Program-made: the position numbers and the translations under genes
Part shown: piece after piece, positions 9,881 through 18,172 of the stretch
How the letters are laid out: every line of letters starts with the position of its first letter
How positions within the stretch are numbered: position 1 is the stretch's first letter
Origin: Verrucomicrobiales bacterium
GTDB lineage: Bacteria > Verrucomicrobiota > Verrucomicrobiia > Verrucomicrobiales > DEV007
Reading direction: 5' to 3'
Assembly (NCBI GenBank): GCA_024638765.1
Contig: JAHEJT010000040.1
Location: 1-32,940, forward strand
DNA length: 32,940 nt
The notes under the pieces: model-generated
The model's database searches: none
Seen by the model: only the letters and a program-made list of their open reading frames with translations
Told to the model about the DNA's origin: nothing

Positions 9881-10384
9881 ATGAAAACCATCCTCACCGC
9901 CACCGCCCTTCTCGCCTTCCTCGCCATGCCCATGACTGCCGCAGAACTTAAAGAGGGAGACGCCGCTCCCGATGTCACCCAGAAAACCGACGCCGGAGAG
10001 AAACTCAACGTCAGCAAAGCTGCCGAGACAGGCCACACCCTCGTGTATTTTTATCCCAAGGCCGATACCCCCGGGTGCACCAAGCAGGCCTGCAGCCTGC
10101 GCGATGCCTACACCGATCTCACTGACAAAGGAGTCACTGTCATCGGTGTCAGCGCCGACACCGTGGAAGACCAGAAAGCGTTCAAAGACAAATTCGATCT
10201 CCCCTTCACGCTGCTCGCGGATAAAGACGGGAAAGTGATCGACGCCTTCGGAGTCCCCAAGAATCCGCGCGGCATGGCATCCCGCCAGGCCTTCCTTTTC
10301 AAGGACGGCAAACTCGTGTGGCGCGATCTCAAGGCCTCCACCGAAGCGCAGGCCGCCGACGTCCTCGGGGTGATCGGTAAATAG
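9881..10384 (+). CDS. Periplasmic peroxiredoxin, BCP type
   Basis: Thiol peroxidase that reduces hydrogen and organic peroxides. The AhpC/TSA fold is clear: FYPKADTPGCTKQACSLRD holds the peroxidatic Cys66 and a second Cys71 (the C-x4-C spacing of atypical two-Cys BCP/PrxQ enzymes), followed by VIGVSADTVEDQKAFKDKFDLPFTLLADKDGKV. The ATG at 9881 gives a signal peptide (MKTILTATALLAFLAMPMTAAE), so this copy should act outside the cytosol and needs a periplasmic thioredoxin-like reductant. An in-frame ATG at 9827 lies in low-complexity leader sequence and was rejected. It is a single-gene unit followed by tandem repeats. Confidence 0.93.
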   Translation: MKTILTATALLAFLAMPMTAAELKEGDAAPDVTQKTDAGEKLNVSKAAETGHTLVYFYPKADTPGCTKQACSLRDAYTDLTDKGVTVIGVSADTVEDQKAFKDKFDLPFTLLADKDGKVIDAFGVPKNPRGMASRQAFLFKDGKLVWRDLKASTEAQAADVLGVIGK

Positions 10385-10451
10385 GTATCAGGTGCCGGTT
10401 ACGCGAATCTCAGTGGGAGGCAGGCGTCACATTTCCCCCAACTCCCGTCCC

Positions 10452-10583
10452 GCACCCCACCTTCTGTCATCCCTTACCCACCCTTCTGTCATCCCGCACC
10501 CCACCTTCTGTCATCCCGCACCCACCCTTCTGTCATCCCGCACCCCACCTTCTGTCATCCCGCACCCCACCTTCTGTCATCCC
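10452..10583. repeat. Tandem repeat, six copies of a 22-bp unit
   Basis: CTTCTGTCATCCC recurs at 10461, 10483, 10505, 10527, 10549 and 10571, exactly 22 bp apart. The unit is CTTCTGTCATCCCGCACCCCAC, with small variants in copies 1-4. There are no unique spacers, so it is not CRISPR. The last unit runs straight into the inverted-repeat element at 10575. The open frame across it is repeat translation only. Confidence 0.92.
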
Positions 10584-10727
10584 GAGCGAAGTCGAGGGAT
10601 CTCACGAAGCCCCAGGATATTCTTGTTCCCAGAAACCGCCCGTAAATCTGTCGGGATACTCGCCTCTCTGGTAGCGCGTCCCTGGAATAACTGATTGAGA
10701 GATCCCTCGACTTCGCTCGGGATGACA
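10575..10727. repeat. Element with perfect 29-bp terminal inverted repeats
   Basis: The arms at 10575-10603 and 10699-10727 are exact reverse complements of each other, enclosing 95 bp with no coding capacity. The arm begins TGTCATCCCGAGCGAAGTCG, a motif familiar as a dispersed repeat in several bacterial phyla (from memory, not searched). Its outer bases are also the core of the adjacent 22-bp tandem repeat. The gap 10385-10757 contains nothing else. Confidence 0.85.
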
Positions 10728-10757
10728 AATCAGCGCATTCCGCATTCCGCGTTCCAA

Positions 10758-11915
10758 TTAACGATCCCGCGCCTTGGCGCGAGAAACCCACACCGCCCAA
10801 ATCACGACCGCGATCGACCAGCTGATCGCGGCGTAAATGTGATGCGACACGGCGATGTGCGGCAAGGGATCCGCGCTGGCCCGGGTGAGCGCCCCCAGGA
10901 TCACGATCCAGATCACCCACTGCATCGGCCGGGACCGACCCTGCGCCGCCGCGATCATTCCCCGGTGACCCAGGATGACTCGACTCGCCACGCTCAGTGC
11001 GATCAATCCGAATCCCCCGATGAATACCAGGTGATCCATGCCTTTCCTGAATTCAGGAAAGCACGCGCCGACCAGGTATCCAAGGATCACGATAGTCACT
11101 CCCGCGCGCAGGCCAAAAAGGAGCGTCCCCCCTTCTTTCGCGCGTGCGAAAAGCCCCGCCTCCAGAAAGAGATAGGCCGCCACGCAAGCGACACGCAGCA
11201 GCCGGCCCTCCACCACGCGGCCCGCCGCTTCCAGAATAAAGCTCGTCCATAAGAGCAGACCGCAGCCGAGAGCTTTGACGGCCCCGGCTGTCTGCGAAGA
11301 GTCCTCCTTCCAATCGGTCGCCCCCAGAAAGCGAGGAAAGAGCACGCTGCCGACTCCCAGGATCGGGAAGAGCAGAAATCCCTGGTAGAGGAGGGACTGC
11401 GCCAGCAGTTGCCGGATCGTCGAGGACGGGACCACGTGCTCCACGAGAAAAAGCACCACCGCCGCCGCCGCGCCCAGCAAGCCCATCGCCGCGAGCAGAA
11501 AACCCGCAGGAGGCGGCTCACGGCGCAGGAAACAAAAACGCGCGCCCATCACGACAAGGAAACCCGTGATCAGCAGGAGAAAACAGCCGTCGCCCAGCGC
11601 GATTCGTCCCGTCAGGTGGGCCCCCGCCGTCGCCAGTTGGAGTAATAAGAGAAACAGGAATTCCGCCAAACCGAGCCGCGGCGCGCCCATCATGCGTGGA
11701 AGTGCGGTTCCCAAAAAGCCGATCACAAAACAGCTGAAGAACCCTTCGATCATGACGCGCGCGTGCGGGATCGCGGGCGGAAAAGAAATCAGTCCCCCGT
11801 AAAGCGCCGGCCACAGGCCCACTCCCATCACGCTGATCAAGATACCCGCGGGAAAAAAGAGGCGGAACGGCTCGCTGCAGAGCAAGGCGATCAGGCCGTT
11901 GTCCTCCTCCTGCAT
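10758..11915 (-). CDS. nnrS: NnrS family membrane protein
   Basis: NnrS proteins are polytopic heme/copper membrane proteins linked to resistance to nitric oxide and nitrosative stress. The 385-residue product has about 12 hydrophobic helices. The N-terminal family pattern is EPFRLFFPAGILISVMGVGLWP, then PHARVMIEGFFSCFVIGFLGTALPRMMGAP; further family blocks are LLYQGFLLFPILGVGSVLFPRFLG, GMDHLVFIGGFGLIALSVASRVILGHRG and HIYAAISWSIAVVIWAVWV. The ATG at 11915 is preceded by a GGAAGG-like ribosome site. A TTG at 11972 would add 19 polar residues and seems less likely. It lies just behind the Rrf2 regulator on the same strand, probably in one transcript. Confidence 0.9.
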   Translation of the reverse strand: MQEEDNGLIALLCSEPFRLFFPAGILISVMGVGLWPALYGGLISFPPAIPHARVMIEGFFSCFVIGFLGTALPRMMGAPRLGLAEFLFLLLLQLATAGAHLTGRIALGDGCFLLLITGFLVVMGARFCFLRREPPPAGFLLAAMGLLGAAAAVVLFLVEHVVPSSTIRQLLAQSLLYQGFLLFPILGVGSVLFPRFLGATDWKEDSSQTAGAVKALGCGLLLWTSFILEAAGRVVEGRLLRVACVAAYLFLEAGLFARAKEGGTLLFGLRAGVTIVILGYLVGACFPEFRKGMDHLVFIGGFGLIALSVASRVILGHRGMIAAAQGRSRPMQWVIWIVILGALTRASADPLPHIAVSHHIYAAISWSIAVVIWAVWVSRAKARDR

Positions 11916-11979
11916 GTCACCTTCCCTGGCGTGCGAACACCGGGGGAAGGATTGCTTATTTTCGGCACTCAACCCCGTG

Positions 11980-12402
11980 CTACTTCTCTTGCGTCTCCTT
12001 CACGAACATCCCGAAATGATGCCGATGCAGAAACTGCTCCATGTTCTCGCCGAGTTCGACAATGGAATCGTGCATGGGACAGGGGTTCTCGTTCCCGCAC
12101 CATCCGGGTCCGAACGGACACATCACCGGTGGCCCGGATTTCTCGAAACACGCCACCACGTCATAGAACGAAATCTCTCCCGGAGGAAAGGTGAGACGGT
12201 ACCCTCCGCGGGGACCGGGAGAACCCTCCACGTATCCCGCGTGGGAAAGTATCGTGAGAACCTTGGCCACAATCGGTTTGGGAAGATTTCTTCCCTCGGC
12301 GATTTCGAGCGAACTGACGCGCGAATCCGTTGCGGGGTAGCGCTCGGCGAGGTAACTGACGGCCGCGATGGCATTCTGCGAAGTCTTTCCGGATCCGAAC
12401 AT
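11980..12402 (-). CDS. Rrf2 family Fe-S regulator, NsrR-like
   Basis: 140-residue winged-helix repressor. The helix-turn-helix is in residues 28-60 (VSSLEIAEGRNLPKPIVAKVLTILSHAGYVEG), followed by the Rrf2 wing PGPRGGYRL. Three cysteines at 95, 102 and 108 (CPFGPGWCGNENPC) form the cluster-binding loop typical of NsrR/IscR, here with C-x6-C-x5-C spacing; Cys85 is extra. The neighbouring nnrS strongly suggests that the signal is nitric oxide, as in NsrR, but the sequence alone does not exclude another Fe-S sensor. The ATG at 12402 starts the family N-terminus; the frame runs open much further upstream without meaning. A perfect palindrome lies 30 bp upstream and is a plausible self-regulatory operator. 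Confidence 0.9.
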   Translation of the reverse strand: MFGSGKTSQNAIAAVSYLAERYPATDSRVSSLEIAEGRNLPKPIVAKVLTILSHAGYVEGSPGPRGGYRLTFPPGEISFYDVVACFEKSGPPVMCPFGPGWCGNENPCPMHDSIVELGENMEQFLHRHHFGMFVKETQEK

Positions 12403-12431
12403 CTCGCGACCAGCATCCGCCCAGCCTGGTC

Positions 12432-12461
12432 CTAATTCAAGAATTTTATTTCTTGAATTAG
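12432..12461. promoter_or_regulatory. Perfect 30-bp palindrome, candidate Rrf2/NsrR operator
   Basis: Arms CTAATTCAAGAA (12432-12443) and TTCTTGAATTAG (12450-12461) are exact reverse complements around a 6-nt A/T centre. It sits between the divergent Rrf2 gene and the cytochrome gene in an otherwise GC-rich gap, where it could control both. Rrf2 repressors bind A/T-rich palindromes of this size. The assignment is inferred from position and symmetry. Confidence 0.7.
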
Positions 12462-12486
12462 CGGCCCGGTCCGTTAGGCTGTTCCC

Positions 12487-13956
12487 ATGACCAGCCCTCT
12501 TCCGGAGGGCGACGCTTTGTCGTCGCCGCCCCGGTTGCGACGAAGCGCAACCCTCCACGACAACCCTCCAGAAGGGGGCGCTTTGCCTGCCGCCCCGAAG
12601 CCTCTTGGCGAAGGCGGGTCGTCGTCCACCCGACTCCGCGCGCGCGCCGCAACTCCCCTCCTCATCACTCTCGCATTCCTCCCCTTGGCCGTCCTCCTCC
12701 CTTCGCTTTCCCCCGCGCAATCCCAAGTCTACGAGGAAGCCCCATTCTTCTACTCGGAGACAGAACCCCGCGACCCCATCGCCGCCCTCCGCCGCAGGCT
12801 GGAGTCCGGTCGCCTCAAACTCGAAGCCCGCGACGAAAAAGAATTTCTCCGGAGCTTTCTCGAAGAACTCGAAGTTCCCGTCGAATCCCAGGTCCTCGTC
12901 TTCTCGAAAACCAGCAAGCAAAACGATCGCATCACTCCGCAAACCCCGCGCGCAGTCTACTTCTCTGAAGAATTTTACGTCGGCTGGGTGCCGGGTGGCG
13001 TCATGGAAATCGGGAGCATCGATCCGCAGCTCGGCGCCGTCTTTTACCTTGTCGACCACCGCGCACGGGCCACTTCCGGTCTCCGTTTCGAACGGCCCCA
13101 GGATTGCCTCAGCTGTCACGCGGGATCGCGCACCGGCGACTTGCCCGGCTTTCTCGTCCGCTCGGTTTACCCGGACGCCCGCGGATACCCCCTTCTCTCC
13201 GCAGGCTCTTTTGTCACCGACCACGGCAGCCCCCTCCACGAGCGCTGGGGCGGTTGGTACGTTACCGGCCAGCACGGTTCCCAACTCCACATGGGCAACG
13301 TGATTGCGACCGAAGAAGACGGAGAAGTTTTCCTCGACCGCGAAGCGGGCGCCAACGTGCTCGAATTGGAGGATCTATTCTCGACCAAACCTTATCTCGT
13401 CCCGCGCAGCGACATTCTCGCTCTCATGGTCCTGGAGCACCAGGTCGAGATGCACAACCGCCTGAATCGCGCCGCCTTTTCCCTGGAACGCACGCTTCAT
13501 CTCCAGGAACAAATCGACGAGGCTCTCGGCCGCAGCAAGACCCGCAAACTGTCCGGCTCTGCGCTCTCCGTAGCAAACTCACACGCCGAGAAAATCCTCG
13601 AACACCTTCTCTTCCAGAAAGAAATCCCCCTTCCGGACGGGGGAATTGACGACATTGGCAACTTTCGCGACGCCTTCCGCGTCAACCGCCGGGAATCGAA
13701 GGAAGGCAGATCTTTGAAAGATTTTCAGCTTCTCGACCGGATCTTCAAATACCGGTGCAGTTACATGATTTACTCGCGCGCCTTTGATCACCTCCCGGGA
13801 CCGCTCAAGCAGATCGTTTATCGCCGCCTCTGGGATATCCTCAATGGCCGCGATCCCTCCCCTGATTTCGATTACCTCGGCGAATCCGAACGCACGCGCA
13901 TCCTGAGCATCCTCATCGATACCAAGCCGAATCTACCCGGGTACTGGAAGCTGTGA
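12487..13956 (+). CDS. c-type cytochrome domain protein of the NnrS/NsrR neighbourhood
   Basis: Predicted exported heme protein of 489 residues with one CxxCH heme-c site, CLSCH at residues 207-211. Conserved-looking blocks surround it: VYFSEEFYVGWVPGGVMEIGSIDPQLGAVFY before, then GSPLHERWGGWYVTGQHGSQLHMGN after, where His and Met residues could be distal ligands. The C-terminal half is helical and lacks a second CxxCH. The apparent signal peptide (LLITLAFLPLAVLLPSLSPAQS) begins only near residue 57, because codons 6-24 are encoded by a copy of a dispersed palindromic repeat. The true start may therefore be a later non-ATG codon, such as the TTG near 12583. Its place across the palindrome from the NsrR-like regulator suggests a role in NO or nitrogen-oxide stress (inferred). 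Confidence 0.78.
   Translation: MTSPLPEGDALSSPPRLRRSATLHDNPPEGGALPAAPKPLGEGGSSSTRLRARAATPLLITLAFLPLAVLLPSLSPAQSQVYEEAPFFYSETEPRDPIAALRRRLESGRLKLEARDEKEFLRSFLEELEVPVESQVLVFSKTSKQNDRITPQTPRAVYFSEEFYVGWVPGGVMEIGSIDPQLGAVFYLVDHRARATSGLRFERPQDCLSCHAGSRTGDLPGFLVRSVYPDARGYPLLSAGSFVTDHGSPLHERWGGWYVTGQHGSQLHMGNVIATEEDGEVFLDREAGANVLELEDLFSTKPYLVPRSDILALMVLEHQVEMHNRLNRAAFSLERTLHLQEQIDEALGRSKTRKLSGSALSVANSHAEKILEHLLFQKEIPLPDGGIDDIGNFRDAFRVNRRESKEGRSLKDFQLLDRIFKYRCSYMIYSRAFDHLPGPLKQIVYRRLWDILNGRDPSPDFDYLGESERTRILSILIDTKPNLPGYWKL
12502..12557. repeat. Palindromic dispersed repeat, family GGAGGGCGACGCTTCGTCG (copy 2)
   Basis: CCGGAGGGCGACGCTTTGTC to CGAAGCGCAACCCTCCA, closely matching the copies at 8874 and 14026. 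This copy lies inside the annotated 5' end of the cytochrome gene and is translated in frame from the ATG at 12487. Confidence 0.75.
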
Positions 13957-13981
13957 GGGCGGCGGGGCTCAGTTATCAGTT

Positions 13982-14114
13982 ACTAGTGTACTGTAACATT
14001 TGAAAATGCAAACCGACATGTTGACGTGGAGGGCGACGCTTCGTCGTCGCCGCGGTCATGACGAAGCATGACCCTCCGGCCGGCTATCACATCTCAAGGT
14101 TACGGTGCACTAGT
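13982..14114. repeat. Inverted-repeat element carrying a nested palindromic repeat (copy 3)
   Basis: The outer arms at 13982-13997 and 14099-14114 (ACTAGTGTACTGTAAC read inward) match with two mismatches in 16. Inside, 14026-14078 is a third copy of the GGAGGGCGACGCTTCGTCG palindrome. No coding potential. It occupies most of the gap 13957-14284 together with the element at 14164. Confidence 0.65.
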
Positions 14115-14163
14115 TAATCGTTATTCGGAATGCGGAGCATAGCGTAATCGTCCGACAACAGAG

Positions 14164-14224
14164 TGGGAGCGCGGGCGTCCTGCCCGCATTCTGAGCTGGG
14201 GCGGGCGGGACGCCCGCCCTCCCA
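14164..14224. repeat. REP-like palindrome, GGCGTCCYGCC core
   Basis: TGGGAG...CTCCCA outer arms enclose two 17-nt self-complementary blocks, 14171-14187 and 14201-14217, that pair with one mismatch. The same core type (GGCGTC-YY-GCC) appears in the palindrome at 24421-24476. Just downstream, 14277-14297 is a copy of the TAACGATTAAC tract. Confidence 0.7.
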
Positions 14225-14284
14225 TTCCCATCTCGTATACCCACGCTGCGATAATCCAGCCCCGTTCGTCTTTCCGATTAACGA

Positions 14285-16414
14285 TTAACCAATAACGAGC
14301 TCCCCCACTTCCGTCACCGGGCGCTGACAGGTAAAATCCCGGCACACGTAAACCCCGCTCTTCCCCTCGATCGGCCCCATCTCGCTCACCGCGGGCGCTT
14401 CCCTGGCGAAAAACGCGCGATCTTCCTCCCCATCCAGAACGATCACCGTCTTTCGCGGCCGGAACTTGCCATAAATCGCACGCACGAAATCACCTCGCAC
14501 GGCGTTCCAATTGTCACCCGCGGCAATCACGATCTGCGCGGCGCCACTGAGAGAAAAATCCAGGGCCACCGCCATCTGCGGCATCGCCACCGGCGCGCTG
14601 TCCAGCACGCGGCTCGCAGACCGAAGCACTGCTCCCCCCCGGTCCCCCCATCGTGGGGAACCGGTCATCGCCGCGAGCCGCAAAAGGTTCAACGCAGCCA
14701 CCGAGCCTGGAGCCGGTTCCGCGCCGTCGTGGTCTTCCACAATGGAAAGGATGCTGTTTTCCGAAGACTCGGAGACACTGAAGTATCCGCCCCCTTCCCC
14801 GTCGAGGAAGCGTGACTCCATGACCTCCTGCAACTCCAGCGCCCAGCGCATCCACCGTAACTCAAAGGTTGCCTCGTAAAGATCCAGCAATCCCTGGACG
14901 AGAAAGGCATAATCGGAAGCAAATCCCGGCACCTTTCCCGGTCCCTCACGGTAACTGCGCAATAATTCCCCGCTCGAGGCGTCGCGAAGATTTCCGTGAA
15001 TGAATTCGGCCGCCCTGAGTGCCTCTTTTAAATAGGATTCCTCACCCAGGACCTGGTATCCCTTCGCCAGCGCCGAAATCATGAGGCCGTTCCATGCCGT
15101 GATGATTTTGTCGTCGAGGTGCGGCCGGGGGCGCTCCGCCTGCACCTCCCGGAGACGCTCCCGGACGCGGGCGAGCGTCTCCGCCACCTCGCGCTCCCCA
15201 AGGCCGAGCTCGGCGGAAACTTCACCATCACGCTTGTCGCGAAAGAGCACGTTGGCGCCCCGCAGCTCTCCGATGGGATCGCTCTCGGGACGCACATTTC
15301 CCTGCGGAGTCGCACCGTAGGCCGATGCAAACACCTTGCACTCGGACGTCCCCACGCCCAGCGCCTCTTCAAGCTGCTTCCAGGTCCACGTAAAAAAGGC
15401 TCCCTCGATTTTTTCCCCCGCATCGGCGTGCGCAAGACTGTCGGCATCTTCCGCCGAATAAAAACCGCCTTCGGGAGCAGTCAGGTCGCGCCGCACGTAT
15501 TCGAAAATGCCTTCCGCGATTCCGCGAAAATCCTCTTCACCGGCGATTTGAAATCCCTCGAGATAGGAAACCGCGAGCTGCGCCTGGTCGTAGAGCATTT
15601 TCTCGAAGTGCGGCACATGCCAGTACCGGTCGACCGAATAACGGTGAAATCCACCGCCGAGATGATCGTGCATTCCGCCCTTCCCCATCTCCCGCAAGGT
15701 CGTCAACGCCATTTCCTTGCATCGGGCCGCCTCGGAATCCGCGGCCGTGGACAATCGAAAGAGAAGATTCAACGCCACTGGCCGGGGAAATTTGGGAGCC
15801 CGGCTGAAACCTCCATGCTCCGTCTCAAAGGACGAGGAAAGCTGGGTGCGGGCGGCATTGAATACCGCCTCCCCGGGCGTTTCTCCCGCGCTCCGCGATC
15901 CGGTGGCTTCACGCAGCATGCCCGTTATCTTGTCTCCCTGGCGCAATAGTTCCTCCTTTTCTGTTTCCCAGAGCTCGGCGATGCGCTCGAGGACCCGGGG
16001 AAATCCCACCCGCCCCTGCCGATCCTCGGGAGGAAAATAGGTGCCTCCCATCATCGGCTTCAGATCCGGTGTCAGCCACACACTCATGGGCCATCCGCCC
16101 TGCCCGGTCGTTGCCTGCACGAATGTCATGTAGGTGAGATCCACATCCGGGCGTTCTTCGCGGTCGACTTTCACATTCACAAAATGACGGTTCATGAGGG
16201 CTGCAATTTCTTCGCTTTCGAAGGATTCCTTCTCCATCACGTGACACCAGTGGCAGGTGGAATACCCGACCGATAGAAAAATGGGCTTGTCCTCATCGCG
16301 CGCCTTCCGGAAGGCTTCTTCTCCCCAGGGCAACCAGTCCACCGGGTTGTGGGCGTGTTGCAGCAGATAGGGAGATTTCTCCGCAATCAACGCATTGGTG
16401 CCTGCCTCCCCCAT
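14285..16414 (-). CDS. DUF255 thioredoxin-fold protein (YyaL/SSP411 family)
   Basis: 709-residue cytosolic protein of the conserved YyaL/spermatogenesis-associated protein 20 family. The N-terminal thioredoxin-like domain (residues about 5-165) has the family opening [21 protein letters not shown], a CHWCH motif with Cys54 and Cys57, and [10 protein letters not shown]. The rest is an (α/α)6-barrel-like region related to N-acylglucosamine 2-epimerases, with [40 protein letters not shown] and [22 protein letters not shown]. The reaction is not known for bacterial members. It has full family length. It starts 19 bp after the S4-domain gene ends, on the same strand, so the two probably form a small operon. 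Confidence 0.93.
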   Translation of the reverse strand: MGEAGTNALIAEKSPYLLQHAHNPVDWLPWGEEAFRKARDEDKPIFLSVGYSTCHWCHVMEKESFESEEIAALMNRHFVNVKVDREERPDVDLTYMTFVQATTGQGGWPMSVWLTPDLKPMMGGTYFPPEDRQGRVGFPRVLERIAELWETEKEELLRQGDKITGMLREATGSRSAGETPGEAVFNAARTQLSSSFETEHGGFSRAPKFPRPVALNLLFRLSTAADSEAARCKEMALTTLREMGKGGMHDHLGGGFHRYSVDRYWHVPHFEKMLYDQAQLAVSYLEGFQIAGEEDFRGIAEGIFEYVRRDLTAPEGGFYSAEDADSLAHADAGEKIEGAFFTWTWKQLEEALGVGTSECKVFASAYGATPQGNVRPESDPIGELRGANVLFRDKRDGEVSAELGLGEREVAETLARVRERLREVQAERPRPHLDDKIITAWNGLMISALAKGYQVLGEESYLKEALRAAEFIHGNLRDASSGELLRSYREGPGKVPGFASDYAFLVQGLLDLYEATFELRWMRWALELQEVMESRFLDGEGGGYFSVSESSENSILSIVEDHDGAEPAPGSVAALNLLRLAAMTGSPRWGDRGGAVLRSASRVLDSAPVAMPQMAVALDFSLSGAAQIVIAAGDNWNAVRGDFVRAIYGKFRPRKTVIVLDGEEDRAFFAREAPAVSEMGPIEGKSGVYVCRDFTCQRPVTEVGELVIG

Positions 16415-16433
16415 GGTATCTCGCGCGCGGCGA

Positions 16434-16865
16434 TCAGGAATCGCGCTTCTTCAAGAGCTTGCGGAAATGTTTTTCCCGGTCGTCGGTCGGCGCGAGCAGT
16501 TTTTCCAGGTCACGACGCTGTTTCTTCGTCGGTCGCCCCCCGTCCCGGTGCGCGCCCGGCACGGCGCGGCGCGCCGCCCGTGCTTCGGCGGCCCGCGCGT
16601 AATCCTCTGGCGGGGTGAGATCTTCAAGATACTCCCCCACCAGTTTTGCTCCCACTCGCTTGTCGAGCACCGCGAGGACGCGATAGCGGCACACCAGGGT
16701 TTCTCGCTTGACCTCAAGGATCAGCAGCGCGCGCACCTGGCGCGAGGGCTTGACCGCGTTGCCCGCGATGGTGACGGTGCCGCGGCGGCAAGCGTCGGCG
16801 GCAAGCTCTCGTGTCTTGAAGAGCCTCACCGCCCAGAGGTATTTATCAATGCGCACCGCACTCAT
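16434..16865 (-). CDS. S4-domain RNA-binding protein, HslR/Hsp15-like
   Basis: 143-residue protein with an N-terminal S4 domain ([40 protein letters not shown], residues about 5-45) and a basic C-terminal tail ([16 protein letters not shown]). This is the layout of Hsp15, which binds stalled 50S subunits carrying nascent chain-tRNA. The ATG at 16865 gives the family start [14 protein letters not shown]; the longer open frame upstream has no family match and no start context. It is upstream of the DUF255 gene in the same orientation. Confidence 0.92.
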   Translation of the reverse strand: MSAVRIDKYLWAVRLFKTRELAADACRRGTVTIAGNAVKPSRQVRALLILEVKRETLVCRYRVLAVLDKRVGAKLVGEYLEDLTPPEDYARAAEARAARRAVPGAHRDGGRPTKKQRRDLEKLLAPTDDREKHFRKLLKKRDS

Positions 16866-17060
16866 GAGGGCCGCCCTCACGGTGGGACCGGGCGCGGCCC
16901 TCCCAGCATAAGGGCCGGGGAGCCGTAAAATCCACCCGCAAGATCCCCGACCGGGCCCTGCCCACCAGGATCCGCCCCTGTCCGGAAGGCCCGAGAAATG
17001 GGGGGAACTCAGGCACTTTTCCAAAATATTCATAAATTTCATAAAAATTGACAATTTCTC

Positions 17061-17088
17061 TTGCCAAACCGATAGGAATTTTTATAAT
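17061..17088 (+). promoter_or_regulatory. Strong sigma70-type promoter of the P-loop ATPase gene
   Basis: TTGCCA (17061-17066) and a perfect TATAAT (17083-17088) are 16 bp apart, inside an A/T-rich island (17030-17105) unlike the surrounding GC-rich DNA. A second TTGACA lies at 17048-17053. Predicted transcription start is near 17095, leaving a leader of about 17 nt with no Shine-Dalgarno sequence before the ATG at 17112. Confidence 0.7.
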
Positions 17089-17111
17089 AGTCATAGTAAC
17101 AATACAAACCG

Positions 17112-17873
17112 ATGAAGAAACTTGTCTTTGTAATCAACGATTTATCCGGTGTCGGCAAAACCACGCTGAGCAACCTCATCCACCACTGGCAAACCCGGAA
17201 TGGGTACTCCTGCGCGCTTCTCGCCACCAACTGCTCGGATGAAGCCCAGGATCTCTTTTCTTACTCGAGAAATATCACTACCTGGGATTTTAACGACGAT
17301 CTCGATCTCTCCTGCCTCCTCGCGGAAATCGATGGCCACGACTCAGTCGTCATCGACGTCGGTTCCGGCGACGCCGAAAAGCTCGGCAAGTTTTGCGAAA
17401 AACTCGATCTCTGGGAAGTCCTCGGCGAGATCGACGTGGAACTCACTTCGGTCCTCCCCGTCAGCATCAGCGGCCACGACGCCCCTGGCATCGTCGATAT
17501 TGCCGAATGCTTCTCCGATAACTCCGATTACCTCGTGGTCACACGCCATAAAGACGAATTTCCCGACGGCGAAGATGAGTGGAAAGGCAGTTATCCTCAA
17601 AAAGCGCTCTCTCATCTCGGCGCCATCGAACTCGATTCGCCGAGCGTCAAAGACACCCTTCACAAAGCACTGCGTGCCGAAGGATACGCCCTTCACGAAG
17701 CGCTCTCGGAAGAAGACGAGGTCAATGGCTCTCTTCGCGCTCCCCTCCAAGCCTGGGAAAAAGCGTTCTGGAAAAAATTCGAATCCGAAGCTTCCGAATT
17801 TCTTGCGCCCAAGCTCGAGGATTCCGGTCTGCCGGCCGATGACGACCCCGCCATTTCCGCCATCGCCAGCTGA
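17112..17873 (+). CDS. Orphan P-loop ATPase, deviant Walker A (ParA/MinD-like)
   Basis: 253-residue protein opening with a SIMIBI-type P-loop, NDLSGVGKTTLSNL (Gly15-Lys16-Thr17), and a likely Walker B strand at DSVVIDVGSGD (about residues 76-86). ParA/MinD ATPases have KGGVGKT; here the signature Lys and a Gly are replaced (LSGVGKT), as in some divergent relatives such as the TraL type. No partner (ParB, MinE, CobQ pathway, cellulose or conjugation genes) is adjacent. The C-terminal 100 residues are acidic and helical, with no domain I recognise. It has its own strong promoter and its own terminator, so it is a monocistronic unit. ATP/GTP binding is well supported; function is unknown. Confidence 0.7.
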   Translation: MKKLVFVINDLSGVGKTTLSNLIHHWQTRNGYSCALLATNCSDEAQDLFSYSRNITTWDFNDDLDLSCLLAEIDGHDSVVIDVGSGDAEKLGKFCEKLDLWEVLGEIDVELTSVLPVSISGHDAPGIVDIAECFSDNSDYLVVTRHKDEFPDGEDEWKGSYPQKALSHLGAIELDSPSVKDTLHKALRAEGYALHEALSEEDEVNGSLRAPLQAWEKAFWKKFESEASEFLAPKLEDSGLPADDDPAISAIAS

Positions 17874-17924
17874 TCGCACAACTGGAAACACGACGCGCGA
17901 GGCGGCACTTCCGCCCACCACTCC

Positions 17925-17956
17925 AACCCCGGGCGCAAGCCCGGGGTTTCTCTTTT
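17925..17956 (+). terminator. Intrinsic terminator after the P-loop ATPase gene
   Basis: A perfect 10-bp stem (AACCCCGGGC / GCCCGGGGTT) with a GCAA tetraloop is followed by TCTCTTTT. It starts about 50 bp after the stop codon and is the clearest rho-independent terminator in the window. Confidence 0.88.
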
Positions 17957-18084
17957 GCGGAGCTAATGTGAGGCAAGCGTCCCGCCTGCCATCTTCTAAA
18001 GTGGGTCAGTTTTCCAACCTGCCTTACATCACCCCGGCCCTCGCGCGCCGCTGCGTTTACTCAACCACGCACGGGTCACCCAAT

Positions 18085-18112
18085 GGAGGGGCAAGCGGGA
18101 GCTTGCCCCTCC
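18085..18112. repeat. Perfect 12-bp hairpin GGAGGGGCAAGC/GCTTGCCCCTCC
   Basis: Perfect inverted repeat with a GGGA loop and no T-run after it, so it is a dispersed palindrome and not a terminator. The gap 17874-18172 also holds half copies of the GGCGTCCCGCC and GGCAGGTTTTCAACC repeats (about 17963-18025) and a tandem ATCTGTGTAA-type 10-bp tract at about 18133-18162 just before the RlmD start. Confidence 0.7.
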
Positions 18113-18172
18113 ACGTCTCTGCCTTTCTGATTGATCTGTGTAAATCTGTGTGAATCTGTGGTTAAGATCCGC

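Noticed and set aside
10452-10583. CRISPR-like array
   Set aside because: The 22-bp units are contiguous with no unique spacers and no cas genes; it is a simple tandem repeat.
10392-10694. ORF of 100 codons over the tandem repeat
   Set aside because: The repetitive HPTFCHP-type translation follows the 22-bp repeat; no start context.
12403-13290. Long upstream extension of the Rrf2 frame
   Set aside because: It runs antisense through the cytochrome gene; the family start is at 12402.
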